NCBI GenBank assembly: GCA_036365145.1
Contig: JAEOAD010000240.1
Span: forward strand, 1,798,001 to 1,862,000
Origin: Orientallactaga sibirica
Taxonomy: Eukaryota > Chordata > Mammalia > Rodentia > Dipodidae
Length of the DNA stretch: 64,000 bases
Reading direction: 5' to 3'
Made by a program: the position numbers and the translations under genes. The notes below the pieces were generated by a model, which saw nothing but the letters and a program-made list of their open reading frames with translations, did no database searches and was not told where the DNA came from. This document shows positions 11,873 through 22,863 of the stretch, piece by piece. The first letter of the stretch is position 1; each line of letters begins with the position of its first letter.

Positions 11873-12043
11873 ATGGGCACGTCAGCTGCTGTGAACGAAC
11901 TGCTGATGTATGCCCCCTTGTGGGCAAGTGCAGCATTGCGCCCTTGCGTCACTGCATCTGGCTAAACGTGGGACCTGGAGATTGGAACCGGGTCTTAGGC
12001 TTAGCAGGCAGGCACCTTAATCGCTAAGCCATCTCTCCAGCCC
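11818..12043 (-). mobile_element. B2 SINE, long form
   Basis: Antisense, with T-rich tail, (GA)n, and the extra segment typical of the long form. That segment contains GCCCCCTTGTGG at 11912-11923 (complement CCACAAGGGGGC) and GCATTGCGCCCTTGCGTCAC. The head CGCTAAGCCATCTCTCCAGC is at right. Confidence 0.92.
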
Positions 12044-12457
12044 TATTTTATCTTAAAAAAAAAACAAAATACAGAATAGTGAGAACTAGAAATAGACCTC
12101 AAAAGTATGAACTGTTTTCCTGTAGCTTTTAAAATTGTTTCCCCTGCCATGCTGTTTTAATGCTGGGAGAAATCAAATGCAATGCAAAATTAAAGTAGAA
12201 TTAATATTTTATCAGAAACCTTTTAGTTCCTTCAATATGTGCTTTGAAATGTATATTTGCTTTACTGTTATCATTAATGCTCTGTGTTCATGAATTCTGT
12301 CAATAAGAAATACAAGTTAGGGCCCAGCTAACTTAATGTAACAACTTCAGCAAAACACTCAAAAGAGAGTCCACAGTAGCAGCGATGCATCACTAAGCAC
12401 ACTAAGCACCCTGACTCTGATGTGTTATATCTTTTCCTTCATATAAAAGTGTGAGGT
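12044..12457. other. Unique intronic sequence
   Basis: No repeat or coding signal recognised. Confidence 0.45.
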
Positions 12458-12458
12458 T

Positions 12459-12677
12459 GGGAGCTGGAGAGATGGCTTAGCGGTTAAGTACTTGCCTGCT
12501 AAGGACCCTGGTTTGAGGCTCAATTCCCAGGACCCACATAATCCAGATGCACAAGGTAGCACATGCATCTGGAGTTCGTTTGCAGTGGCTGAAGGCCCTG
12601 GTGTGCCCATTCTCTCTCTCTCCCCCTCTGTCTGTCTGTTGCTAATAAATAAATAAAAATTAAAAACATTAAAAAAA
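12459..12677 (+). mobile_element. B2 SINE, short form
   Basis: Head GAGCTGGAGAGATGGCTTAG, TCTGGAGTTCGTTTGCAGTG, CT-rich tail, then AATAAATAAATAAAAATTAA. Confidence 0.95.
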
Positions 12678-13585
12678 TTAAAGTATGGGGTGATACTCCC
12701 ATCAGTGCTCACTTTCAGTAGCACTAGAGTTGTTCTCTTCCTCTGTGAGAGACTCTGAGCCTGCCACATTGAGGGGAGCTCAATAGCCTTGTGAGGAACT
12801 GGATCCCATAGATTCTGCTCTTCCTAGACCTTGATTACTTAAGATACTTTTGTGTAAGGAAATGCGTAGATTTGAAATCACTGACTCTCACACTTTCTAC
12901 GAGGTAATGTCAAGAAAATTAACCTGACATTAGAAACCTGTTTCTTTATCTGTAAAATGGGAAAATTAAGAACTGATCATTCCACATCAATGCCTTGCTT
13001 TCTATTGTGGAATCCACTTTGCTAATAATTAGAGCTTGTTAAAGGTCATTAAAGCTCCCATGATGTGACACTCAGAAGGGTTTTGTCCTCTGGGACAGCT
13101 CTACTCTGGAGGTAAATTTCCCTGCAATGGTGCTAGAAAGCTTGCCTCTAATTAGCTGTATCTTCTGATCACCTATATTTCTAAGCACTTGTCCCAGATT
13201 TCCTGTGCATGGCAGCATCTCTTCCTCTTTCCAATACCACACCTTTCCAAATGAAAACAAAAAAAAGTAAAATGAAAATATTTGAGCCACTACTAAGTTG
13301 TAATGGCTAGCAGAAGTTGACATAAAATTCACCTATTTAAGTCCTTATTGGTAGAAAATGAGAAAGACATTTTGGTGAAAATCTTTTCTACATCACGGAA
13401 AGAGGGCATTTCCTGAAAACAGCTCTCATAATGCAAGTGTGGTGACAGGTGACACATCTTGTTTGTTTGGATCTGTTAGCAATATAGCAGAAGAGTGGTT
13501 TTATCCAGCCTGAGTATTAGAAGACAATAAAACCTAAGTACAAAGCCCCATTGTGTAGATGTTGGGGAAGAACAGTTTGAATAAA
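12678..13585. other. Unique intronic sequence
   Basis: No repeat or coding signal recognised. Confidence 0.45.
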
Positions 13586-13894
13586 ATAGGAGGCTGGGGA
13601 TATGGGTCAGTGGGTAACAGTGCTTGCTGCACAAGCATGAGGACCCAAGTTTGATTCCTAGAAGCCATGTGAAAAGTCAGGCATTGTTATGTGTGCCTAC
13701 AACCCCAGTGCAGGGAGGAGTGGCTTGGGCTCCACAGTCAGCCAGACTAGCTGGAAAAATGGGAACTCCGGGTTTAAAGAGAGACTCTGTTGCAAAGAAA
13801 TAAGGTGGAAGAGCAAGAGTAGAGGTACCCAACAAGTTCCCTTGGCTTATGATCATGTGTATACATTACACTATACACACACTGCAAAAAAAGG
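13586..13894 (+). mobile_element. B3 SINE
   Basis: GGCTGGGGATATGGGTCAGT head, ACAAGCATGAGGACCCAAGT, AAATAAGGTGGAAGAGC, and a decayed CA-type tail. Same architecture as the copies at 3.1 kb and 34.1 kb. Confidence 0.8.
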
Positions 13895-14735
13895 AAGAAA
13901 AAAGTCCTGGGTATGAAAAGGTCTAGTAAGAGGATATGACAGGGTCAGAGGTTTTCTATCAGAAAATTCTTTTCCAGATGGAAGACACTGCTACCTCATG
14001 TTACACTTCTGGTTGGATGTTTAAGGTACCTGAGGCAAGCAGACCACAGTTCTATGTAAATGCAAACTTTTCAAATTATCATATCTCCAGCAGGACTGTC
14101 AGCCTGAAAAAGACTTCTGCCAACTGTTTTTGTTTCAGAAGTTTGCCTGCTCAAATTCTTCTTGGTTAGTGTCCCCACTGTACTCATCAGGGATGAATTT
14201 ATAATATATGTCACTTTTAGAAACCAGGGAAGATTGCCAATTAGACTTGAGGAGGGAAGCATTAAAAATGGGAAGCAGTGCCTTTCCTGGAATCACCTAC
14301 CAGTTGCCTCAGGTTCAGCTTCGGATAGCACAGTGAGGGGAGTTTTGCCCTGAGAATAGCTGGAGGGGAGTGCTAATGAGGATTTAGTGGGTGTTGAAGA
14401 AGTCCCCTTTGGGCAGGTAGCATTTGACAGAAGGATGAGGTCACTTCATTATGCTCTACTGAAGTGGGAGCAGTTGGATTTGGGGTTTCTTAATTTTTTT
14501 AATTTTTTTTGCAAACTATCAACTTCCCCTGAGAAGGACTTTTCTGACTGGTGGATTTTTTTGTGGTCTTTATAACATGATTTTTTAATACTTATTTTGA
14601 AAGTAGCATATACTCAGAAGAGGAAATTTGGAAACTATGGAGAATTTTGGTCATGGGATTTTGGCAATTCAGCTATCCCATTTGATGATTACCATTGTTA
14701 ACAATAACAGATTCTGATTTTCTTCTTCTGGAGAT
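13895..14735. other. Unique intronic sequence
   Basis: No repeat or gene recognised. Three overlapping 60-77 codon frames show no family features. Confidence 0.45.
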
Positions 14736-14738
14736 TTT

Positions 14739-14943
14739 TTTAAGATAGGGTGTCATGTAGTTCAACTTGTCCTTGAACCCTCTATATAGCTGAAGATAAC
14801 TTTGAGTTTCTAATTGTTCCCCCTCCAACTACTGAGTGGTGGGATTAAAGGCATGCATAGTTTTATGTGGTGCTGGAAATTGAACCCAAGGTTCATGACT
14901 GCTAGGCAAACATTCTACCTAGTGAGCTATATTCTCATTCCCC
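14739..14943 (-). mobile_element. B4-type SINE (ID-B1 fusion)
   Basis: Antisense: B1-like part (GTGGGATTAAAGGCATGCAT) on the left, ID-like part (TAGGCAAACATTCTACC, GAGCTATATTCTC) on the right, the order of a reversed B4. Confidence 0.75.
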
Positions 14944-15004
14944 ATCTGAAGACTTTTAACTTTCATGCCTAGTAATGAAATGTAGGTGCTTGGTCAAGAA
15001 TGAA

Positions 15005-15325
15005 CTTTTGTTGTTTTTGTTGTTGTTGTTGTGTGTGTTCATGTTCATGTAAGTGAGTGTGGATGCACATGTGTGTATGGTGTTCAGAGAATAACTGTGG
15101 GTGTCATTCCTCATTTTCCACTTTGTTTTGAGGCAAGGTCTCTCATTGTTGTTGCTTGCCACTGTATTTACCAGGATAGCTGGCCTTTCATCTCATCCTA
15201 GGCATTTTGGAATTACTGATGTCCCCATAGCATCCCTAGCTTTTATGTGGGTTCTGAAGATCTTATCTCAGGTACTCATGCTTGCATGGTAAGTACTTTA
15301 TCCACTGAGCCGTCTCCCAGTCCCC
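15005..15325 (-). mobile_element. RSINE1/B4-type SINE
   Basis: Antisense: (GT)-rich left end, GTTTTGAGGCAAGGTCTCTC, TGCATGGTAAGTACTTTATC, and CACTGAGCCGTCTCCCAGTC at right. The element at 45226-45525 has the same plan. Confidence 0.7.
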
Positions 15326-15539
15326 AGGAAGTAAGCTTTTACATGAAGGTGTATGTCACCCACACCAAACCTGATGTAAAAGGAGTGTACAGATCCCTGT
15401 TCTCCCCAGGATACCACTGAGTCTGGGATAGTTTCCAAATTCCCAAAGAAAGAGAAAACTGGCTCTCCGTTCCATGTTTGCTCCACCCCAAAGACAAAAT
15501 AGCTAATTCAACATCTACTAGGACATTTTACCACTTGGT

Positions 15540-16340
15540 AGGATTATGAAACCCTAAAGCAAAAAGGAAGAGAACCAGTCTTCAAAGCGCTTTATTTCTG
15601 CTAGCTCTGAGGTTCAATTAGGAGGGCCCATGGCTGGATAGAGTCCCGAGACAGGCTGTGAGATCCATTGACCCTTTCTCCAATATGTCTTCATGCATAT
15701 TTAATGGATGTTAACATTGGAGTGGCAGGTAGGAGGCAAGTCTGCCTTCTCTGATTCAGGTCTAAGCATAACACCACTGGTGTTTGATCTGTACTTGCTT
15801 GTACTTCCAACACACTAAAGTGGAACACCCATCCAACTGAGCTTGTGTAGACCTAGTACCCACAGGGTCCTGGGGCTGATTACATGTCAAAGGTCAGCAG
15901 CTGGGCAAGGCTAGAAAGTCAACCCCAGAAGAATATGCTACCTTGGGTATCCAGCAATTGCTGTGATCAGGGAGCATCCACACTGCCTCAGTGCAGACCA
16001 ACCTTCCTGTCAGGCCTTGGGGAACAGCCCTAAGCCTGATTTAGATCACATTCCAAAGTCCTCAGGCAGTAAATAACACTGGGAGAATAGAGGCCTAATT
16101 GTACAGGAAGCAGGTCAAATGGGCTAGGGTCACACCCAACCCATCTTGAGGATATACACACAAGGAGGACCCTGCTCAAACCCTATAACACTGATCCCAA
16201 TCAAGTGAACAACCTACCCATACCCTTATTAATCAAAGCTGACCAGGCTACACAACACAAGTGCCACAACAGATACAAGTACTGCAGGACTCGCACCCAT
16301 AGGGTTCTGAACTGATTAAATGGCAAAGAGGTTGATCTAG
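15540..16340 (+). mobile_element. Probable L1 5'UTR / leader, decayed
   Basis: This stretch leads without a break into an ORF1-like region, so I infer it is L1 5'UTR. I cannot match it to a monomer array, and its left border is uncertain. Confidence 0.35.
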
Positions 16341-17945
16341 AGATGGGTAAATCCCAGTGCAAAATAAATAGTGCAAGACATCAAGTCAAGAGATACCCAC
16401 CAAGGATATCTATTCTCATAATGGAAGCCTCCAGTGAAAACACAGAGGATTCTCCAGACATAGAATCGAAAAATAAAAGTATCATAGGTATATTAAACAA
16501 AGTTAATGGATCCATGGCCAAAATGATGGATGAAATGGAAGTGAATCACCAAAACTTCTCTCTCTAATAAATAAATGCATAATTAAAAAATAAAAAAACT
16601 CATGGAAGAAATCAACAACAACAAAAAGTTATCTATACTCGCATTAACAAAATTGAAGAGAACCAAAAAGGTCGTAAGAGACAGATAAATGATTTGAAGG
16701 AGAGTAAACAAATAAAAGAGCTCATTATTCAGTGGAATAAGTTTAATGAGGACATGATAAAATACAAAAACAAATCCAAGAAACAACAAGAAAGTCAGAA
16801 TGCCAGTATCTGAAAATGTAATTTAAGAAAGGAATGGAGGGCTGGAGAGATGGCTCAGCAGTAATCAAGTAAAGCCAGATTCACAAAGAGGTACATGCAT
16901 CTGGAGTTCATTTGCAGCAGTTAGATGCCATGGCACACCCATTCTATCTGACAGCATCTCTTCTCTATTTTTCTCTGTTTGCAAATAAATAAATAAAACA
17001 TTTTAATAACTAAACAAGGGGGTGAAAATCCTGGAGAAAATGCAATGGAGAACAAAATAATAAAAATCCTTACTAACCTTAGCCTTACCAAGAGAGCAGT
17101 TAATAAAATTGTAGATCTAGAAGACAAGACAGAGGAAATTGACTAGGAGTCTAAAGATTATGACTAATTCTTAAAAATGTGAACAGAATATGAGGGACTT
17201 GTTGGACACCTTACAAATACCAAATATCTGGACCCAGACATAAAATAATGGGAAGAAATACAGGGTAAAGGCATAGAGAACATCTTCAACACAATTATTA
17301 AAGAAAATTTTCTTACTCTCACCAAACAGAGACACATCTATATAGAAGAGGCTCACAGAACCCCAAACAGACAGGACTGTTCGAAAGAAGAAACTCTCCA
17401 TGACATATAGTTAAAACTCTAAACAATGAAAACAAAGAGAGAGTACTAAAATCAGCAAGAGAAAAACAGCTCATTACATACAAAGGCAAACCAATCATAA
17501 TTTCCTCTGATTTTTCTATGGAAACTCTAATAGCCAGAAGGACTTGGAATGGAATGCTCCAAAGCTTAATGGATTATGGCTGCCAAACCAAATACTATAC
17601 CCAGCAAACTTATATTCATAATAGGTGGGGAAAGGAAATCTTTACATGGTAAAAGCCAACTTTATGAATATGAGCACAAAACTAACCCTACCAAGAATAG
17701 GTCAGGGAATATTCCATACTGAAGAAAAGAATAACCAATCTCAAGAGGCTATAAGAGAGAAAAAATAATAACTAAAACTAGAACAATCATAAAAGTTTCC
17801 AAAACTCAAAAAAAGCACCAAACTCCACTAAGCTTTCAACATGACAGGGATTAACACAAAGATCACAGTTATAACTATAAGAATAAATGGACTCAACTCC
17901 TCAATCAAAAGACACAGGTGAGCAGGTTGGATCAGAAAAATTGAT
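16341..17945 (+). mobile_element. L1 ORF1-like region and ORF2 start, decayed
   Basis: Contains a Lys/Glu/Asn-rich frame resembling the L1 ORF1 N-terminal coiled-coil region (frame at 16343-16567, then several stops). The sequence around 17450-17600 resembles the ORF1-to-ORF2 part of old L1 elements. ORF2 begins near 17870 (GGACTCAACTCC) and breaks off around 17945. A B2 is inserted at 16841-17008. Many stops; inactive. Confidence 0.65.
16841..17008 (+). mobile_element. B2 SINE with internal deletion
   Basis: GGGCTGGAGAGATGGCTCAG head followed at once by AAGCCAGATTCACAAAG, so the B-box segment is missing. Ends GCAAATAAATAAATAAAAC. Confidence 0.88.
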
Positions 17946-18148
17946 CCATCGATTTGTTGCTTATTGGAAACAAAAAACTCCTAAAGCTTATAAATTCTTT
18001 CAGCAAAGTTGTAGGATACAAAATCAATATACAAAAATCAGTATCTTTACTCAATATCAAAGATACGCATATGGATAAAGAGATTAGAGAGGATATTGTG
18101 TTTTCTATAGCCATAAAAATTAAATATCTTGGAAAATCATTAATCAAG

Positions 18149-18353
18149 TGTGGTAGTTTGAATATATGGCCCACAATATATTCAGAGTTTTATTAGTTTG
18201 TAGTTTGCATCTGCAGCCACCTGGCTGGAGGCAGTGTCACTGGGTGGATCTTAAGGTGTGGTGGTGGGTTTGAGATTTCAATCTAAAGATATGCAAAGTG
18301 TGCCTAGCTGGAGTTCTTGGGGTATGCTGTGCTGTGTAGCTTTTGGCTTGTGG

Positions 18354-18389
<36 letters not shown>

Positions 18390-18529
18390 ACCTGTTCCTA
18401 TAAGAGCAGGCCAACCTCTTCTGCCATTATGGAACTTCCCCTGGATCTGTAAGCTTCAATAAATCCCTTCCTCCATAACTGTGCCTGCTTTGGAAGTTCA
18501 TCTCAGAGAACCTGAAGCTGACTGCCACA
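18149..18529 (+). mobile_element. Solo LTR, MaLR type, inside the L1
   Basis: Starts TGTGGTAGTTTGAATAT and ends GACTGCCACA. It holds a (TC)n tract at 18356-18388 and a polyadenylation signal in AAGCTTCAATAAATCCC. Flanked by TCAAG (18144-18148) and CCAAG (18530-18534), a 5-bp duplication with one mismatch. Removing it restores the L1 ORF2 text. Confidence 0.9.
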
Positions 18530-19829
18530 CCAAGGAAGGGAAAGAACTATACAATAAAAATATAAAAACACAAAGAAAGAAATGGAGGAGGACATGGAAG
18601 ATGGAAAGACCTCCCATACTCATGGTTTGGAATAATTAATATTGTGAAAATGGTCATCCTACCAAAGCAATATACAGATTCAATGTAATTTCAACAAAAA
18701 TCCCAATAACTTTCTTCACAAAGTGAGAAAAAAATAACCTCAAGCTTTATACGGAACTACAGAAGGCCTTGGATATCCAAAATGTATTCAACAGTAGAAA
18801 TACTTCCAGGGGTATCATCATACTTGATTTCAAGCTGTACTAGAAAGCCATAGTTTAAAAAAAAAAAAAAACAGCATGGTACTGGCACACACACACAAAT
18901 ATATAGAACAATGGAACAGAATAGAAGATCCTGGTTTAAGTTCAATCAATTACAGCTACCTGATATTTGACAAATGGGCCAAAAAGCAAGCTGGAGAAAA
19001 TACAGCATTTTCAACAAATGGTGCTGAGAAATTGGATATCCACAAATAGAAGAATGAATGTAGGACCTATTTCTCTCACCCTGCACAAAAATCTAGTCCA
19101 AATAGATTAAAGACCTCAATATAAGATCTGAAAGTCTAAAACAATTGGAAAAACAAATAGGGAAACACCAAGATATAGGCACGGGGAAAGAGTTTCTGAG
19201 TAAAACACCAGTAGCCCAAGAAGTTAGGCAAATACTCAACCAATGGAATCTTATAAAACTAAAAATTTACTGTACAGACAAGCAAACCATCAACACAACC
19301 AATAGACAACCTATAGAATGGGAGAAAAATCTTCACCAGGTATGCCACTGACAGAAGTATAGCATCTAGAATCTACAAAGAACTCAGAAAACTTATATAT
19401 ATAAATGGAGCAGAGACCTGAATAGAGAATTCTCAAAGGAAGAAATACAAATGGCCAATACTCACTTAAAGAAATTTTCAACACCTTTAGTCATCAGGGA
19501 AATGCAAATTAATACAACTTGGAGATTCCATTTCACTCCAGTCAGGAAGGCAATTATCAGAAAGTCAAAGGACAACAAATGTTGGGAAGGCTGTGGGGAA
19601 AGAGGAATCCTGCATTCACTGCTGGCAGAAGTGGAAACCAGTAAAACCAGTATGGAAATCAGTATGGAAATTCCTGAAAAAGATGACAGTGAATCTATTT
19701 GATCCAGATATTATACTCCTAGGCATGTACCCTAAAGACACCACTCTTTACTACGGAGATACACACTCAACCATGTTTGTCTTATTTCTGTTCATAATAG
19801 CTAGGAATTGGAATCACCCAAATGCTCAT

Positions 19830-20193
19830 TGTAGCAGACAGCTTTAGGTTCGCTTAGATGAACTTCCAGACCAGGCAAAGTTATGGAGGAAGGGATATTA
19901 TTTATTGAAGCTTACAGATCCAGGGGAAGTTCCACAATGGCAGGAGAAGTGGCCTGCTCTCACAGGACCAGGCAAGAGAGAGAAAAAGATACCAGGCACA
20001 CAGCACACAGAGCAAAGCTACAGCCCAAAGCCACAGCACACTTTGGGAACTCCTACTAGGCACACTTTGCATATCTTTACAATGGAATCTCAAACCCACC
20101 AATGACATTGCCTCTAGCAAGGTGGCTGCAGATGCAAACTACAAACTAATAAAACACTGAATATATTGGGGGCCATATATTCAAACTACCACA
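19830..20193 (-). mobile_element. Solo LTR, same MaLR family, opposite orientation
   Basis: Starts TGTAGCAGACAGC and ends AAACTACCACA, the reverse complement of the plan at 18149-18529. It is flanked by a perfect 5-bp duplication CTCAT (19825-19829 and 20194-20198) within L1 ORF2. Confidence 0.92.
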
Positions 20194-20666
20194 CTCATCT
20201 ACTGATGAATGGATACTGAAGATGTGGTACCTATACACAATGGAATTCTGTTTGTCAGTAAGGAAAAGTGAAATAGTGAAATTTATAAGAAAGTAAATGG
20301 ACTAGGAGATCATCATTCTAACCAAGGTAATACAGGCTACGTAAAACAAAAGCTGCATGCCCTCTCTCATATGTGGTTCTCATGTGGTGAGATCAGCTGG
20401 AGCTGAATATAAACAGGAGTTAGCATTAGGAATTAGAGCATAGAACTAGAATGAGTCTAGGGGAAAGCAGAAATAGGGAGGGAGAGGAGGAGACTCCTGA
20501 CAGAATAGTAAAAGGAAAGAAGATATATATGGGGCAGGAGGGGAGGAGGTAGGGGGAGAGGAGGGAAGCGGGCAGGGAAAGTGGGGAGGGGAATTACACA
20601 AAACTAAAGACAAAAGCAATGAATATAGTAAAAACCTTTCTCCTGAATCACACAAGATATAACATC

Positions 20667-21060
20667 TGTAGTACACAGCTTCATGTTGCTGGGATGATAA
20701 TCCATACCAGATTTAGTTTATGGGAGGAAGGGGTTTATTTCAAGCTTATAGATCCAAGGGGAAGTTTCATCAATGGTGGAAGAAGCTACTTCCATGTATC
20801 CAAGCAGAGAGAAACAACCAAACACCCAGCAAACACCAAAAGCAACAAGGACAAACTGATAGCAAGCAGATCCCACCTCACCCCCGAGCTCATTTGCATG
20901 CCTTTGGGCTGGAATTCAGATCTTCTCCCAAAAACACCTTTGGGCTAGAACCCAGGATCCTCCCTTAGAGATACCTCCTCCAGTCAGGCAGCTAGATATC
21001 CAAGTTACAGGTTTAATTTTAACACCTGAGCCAATGGGGACACACATTCAAACTACTACA
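20667..21060 (-). mobile_element. Solo LTR, related MaLR subfamily
   Basis: Starts TGTAGTACACAGC, contains GGAAGGGGTTTATTTCAAGC and TTAATTTTAACACC, and ends CAAACTACTACA. It resembles the LTR fragments at 59412-59711 and 60690-60749. No clear 5-bp duplication. Confidence 0.82.
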
Positions 21061-22259
21061 ATCCCCCAGTAAAGGGTGGACGGGTGGATAGTCTAGACAG
21101 AAGTGCCCAGAAGTAGATGGAGAAAGCTTAATCCTAAAGCCATGGGCCCTGGCTGGTGAATCTCAGGATCAGAATTGGGTTATCACCCTTACACCCACTG
21201 AGCTGTTGGTCAGGGCCAGCCTGGGTGGTCCCCAAAACAATGCTGGCTCTTGCCAAAGCACTTGGTTACATCCCAGAGATAAAAGATAAGACCTGATTGC
21301 TGAATACTCTAAAGGCTGCTGTCCCAAGTCACTGAGAGACCACATCAGAAATGAGAGGCAACTCAGTCCTCTCCTAGCAAATCGTCATGGTGCAGGAAAG
21401 TACTATAGGAGCTGCTGGGGGCCAACCAGCCCCTCAAGAGGCACTCACCTGTGTAACAGTGGCACACAGCCCATGCTCATAACCAAGAGCACTTAGATTG
21501 GATATGAGATCCTCACAGTGGGAGGAGAGAGAACATATATATGGTACTGGAAATCAAGGCAAAACCTCATGGCCATGAGTCTCATAGACCCCAGAGAGAA
21601 GACTTCAGTGCTCTATGGATAAGTAGAGTGGGTATATACATCAAGACGTCTCTCAAATCACTATATATATTCCCTAAACCAAAGCTGCTCTCACCCTTGG
21701 TCAGATATTCTGTTTTATTTTACAGATAGCAGAGAATAATGGGGAGAGCCAAGATCCACTAGTAGGACCAGTAAAGATAGCTGGCTGCCTTCCAGGAGAT
21801 TTGCTACCTGTGCCACAACTATAGAGCCTAGGAGAAATTTACAGAGAAAGCAGAGAGACAAGTATTGACTCCCAGTGCTACCTTTCCAAGAAAAGGGTGA
21901 AAGACAAAGTGACTAATCAAAACACATCATTGCAGAAACTCAGAGGGAAAACTTAATACTAAATCAGATGGCTAACAGACCTACCAAGGCTCAGGAAACA
22001 TTGCAGAAGAGGAGGGCAGTAAGATTGTAAGAACTGCAGAGTAAAACTTCCTGAAGCACAGACCTCCACCCAGAGACTGACTGAGGCCTTAACCTGATTA
22101 CCACTAACCCACCGGGAATAACCCTCAGAGAAAGTGGGTCTGGGGAGAGATTATAATATAAATAAATAATTTATAAGATAAATTATAAGATAAATTAATT
22201 AATTTTTTTAAAAAGAAAAATTGGCAGCAGTCTAAAATTTAATTTAGGTGATATGCAAT
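21061..22259 (+). mobile_element. Possible L1 3'UTR, + strand
   Basis: Includes CCTACCAAGGCTCAGGAAAC and CCCAGAGACTGACTGAGGCC, wording that I associate with L1 3' ends in this genome, then an AT-rich run near 22150-22200. Assignment is tentative. Confidence 0.35.
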
Positions 22260-22337
22260 TATTTGCATTTTCTTTTTTAAAGAAATTTTTTCATTTTTAT
22301 TTCATTTTTATTTTTATTTTATTAAGAATATACTTTG

Positions 22338-22624
22338 GGGCTGGAGAGATGGCTTAGCGGCTAAGGCGCCTGCCTGCTAAGCCTAAGAATGCTGGTTCCA
22401 GTGTCCAGTGGTTCCAATCTCCAGGTCCCACGTTTAGCCAGATGCAAAGTGAGGCAAGGGCGCAATGCCGCACTTGCCCACAAGGGGGCGCACGCATCTG
22501 GATTTCTTTCACAGCAGCTGAGAGACTGCTGGCGCGCCCATTTCTGTCTCCCTCTCCTTCTCTGTCTATCTCTCTATGCCTCTCTCTAAAAATAAAATAA
22601 AAAATAATAAAAAATCAAGAGAAA
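22338..22624 (+). mobile_element. B2 SINE, long form with duplicated B-box segment
   Basis: GGGCTGGAGAGATGGCTTAG head. A 16-bp B-box segment is present twice (22393-22408 and 22409-22424; two differences). The CTCF-like CCACAAGGGGGCGC is intact at 22478-22491. The tail is CT-rich then A-rich. It shares its flanking duplication with the next B2. Confidence 0.95.
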
Positions 22625-22640
22625 AAGAATATACTTTGTA

Positions 22641-22863
22641 GGCTGGAGAGATTGCTTAGTGGTTAAGGCGCATACCTGAGAAGCCTAAAGACCCCGGTTC
22701 CACTCTTCCAGGTCCCACATAAGCCAGATGCACAAGGTGGAGCATGCATCTGGAAATCATCTGCAGTGGCTAGAGGCCCTGGCGCACCCATTCTCTCTCT
22801 CTGTCTCTAATAAATAAGCAAATAAAAATTAAAAAATTAAAAATCATTAAAAATTTTTTTAAA
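22641..22863 (+). mobile_element. B2 SINE, short form, second hit on the same site
   Basis: GGCTGGAGAGATTGCTTAGT head, CAGATGCACAAGGTGGAGCA, A-rich tail. AAGAATATACTTTGTA flanks it exactly at 22625-22640 and 22864-22879; the first 14 bases also precede the upstream B2 at 22324-22337. Confidence 0.95.

Larger units (their letters stand above)
17946..20660 (+). mobile_element. L1 ORF2 C-terminal half and 3'UTR
   Basis: Immediately after the first codons of ORF2, the frame jumps to LLKLINSFSKVVGYKINIQK, a segment that normally follows the RT catalytic core. Endonuclease and most RT are therefore absent. The ORF2 C-terminal region continues to about 20.4 kb with stops, and the 3'UTR ends near 20650. 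LTRs are inserted at 18149-18529 and 19830-20193. Confidence 0.82.
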
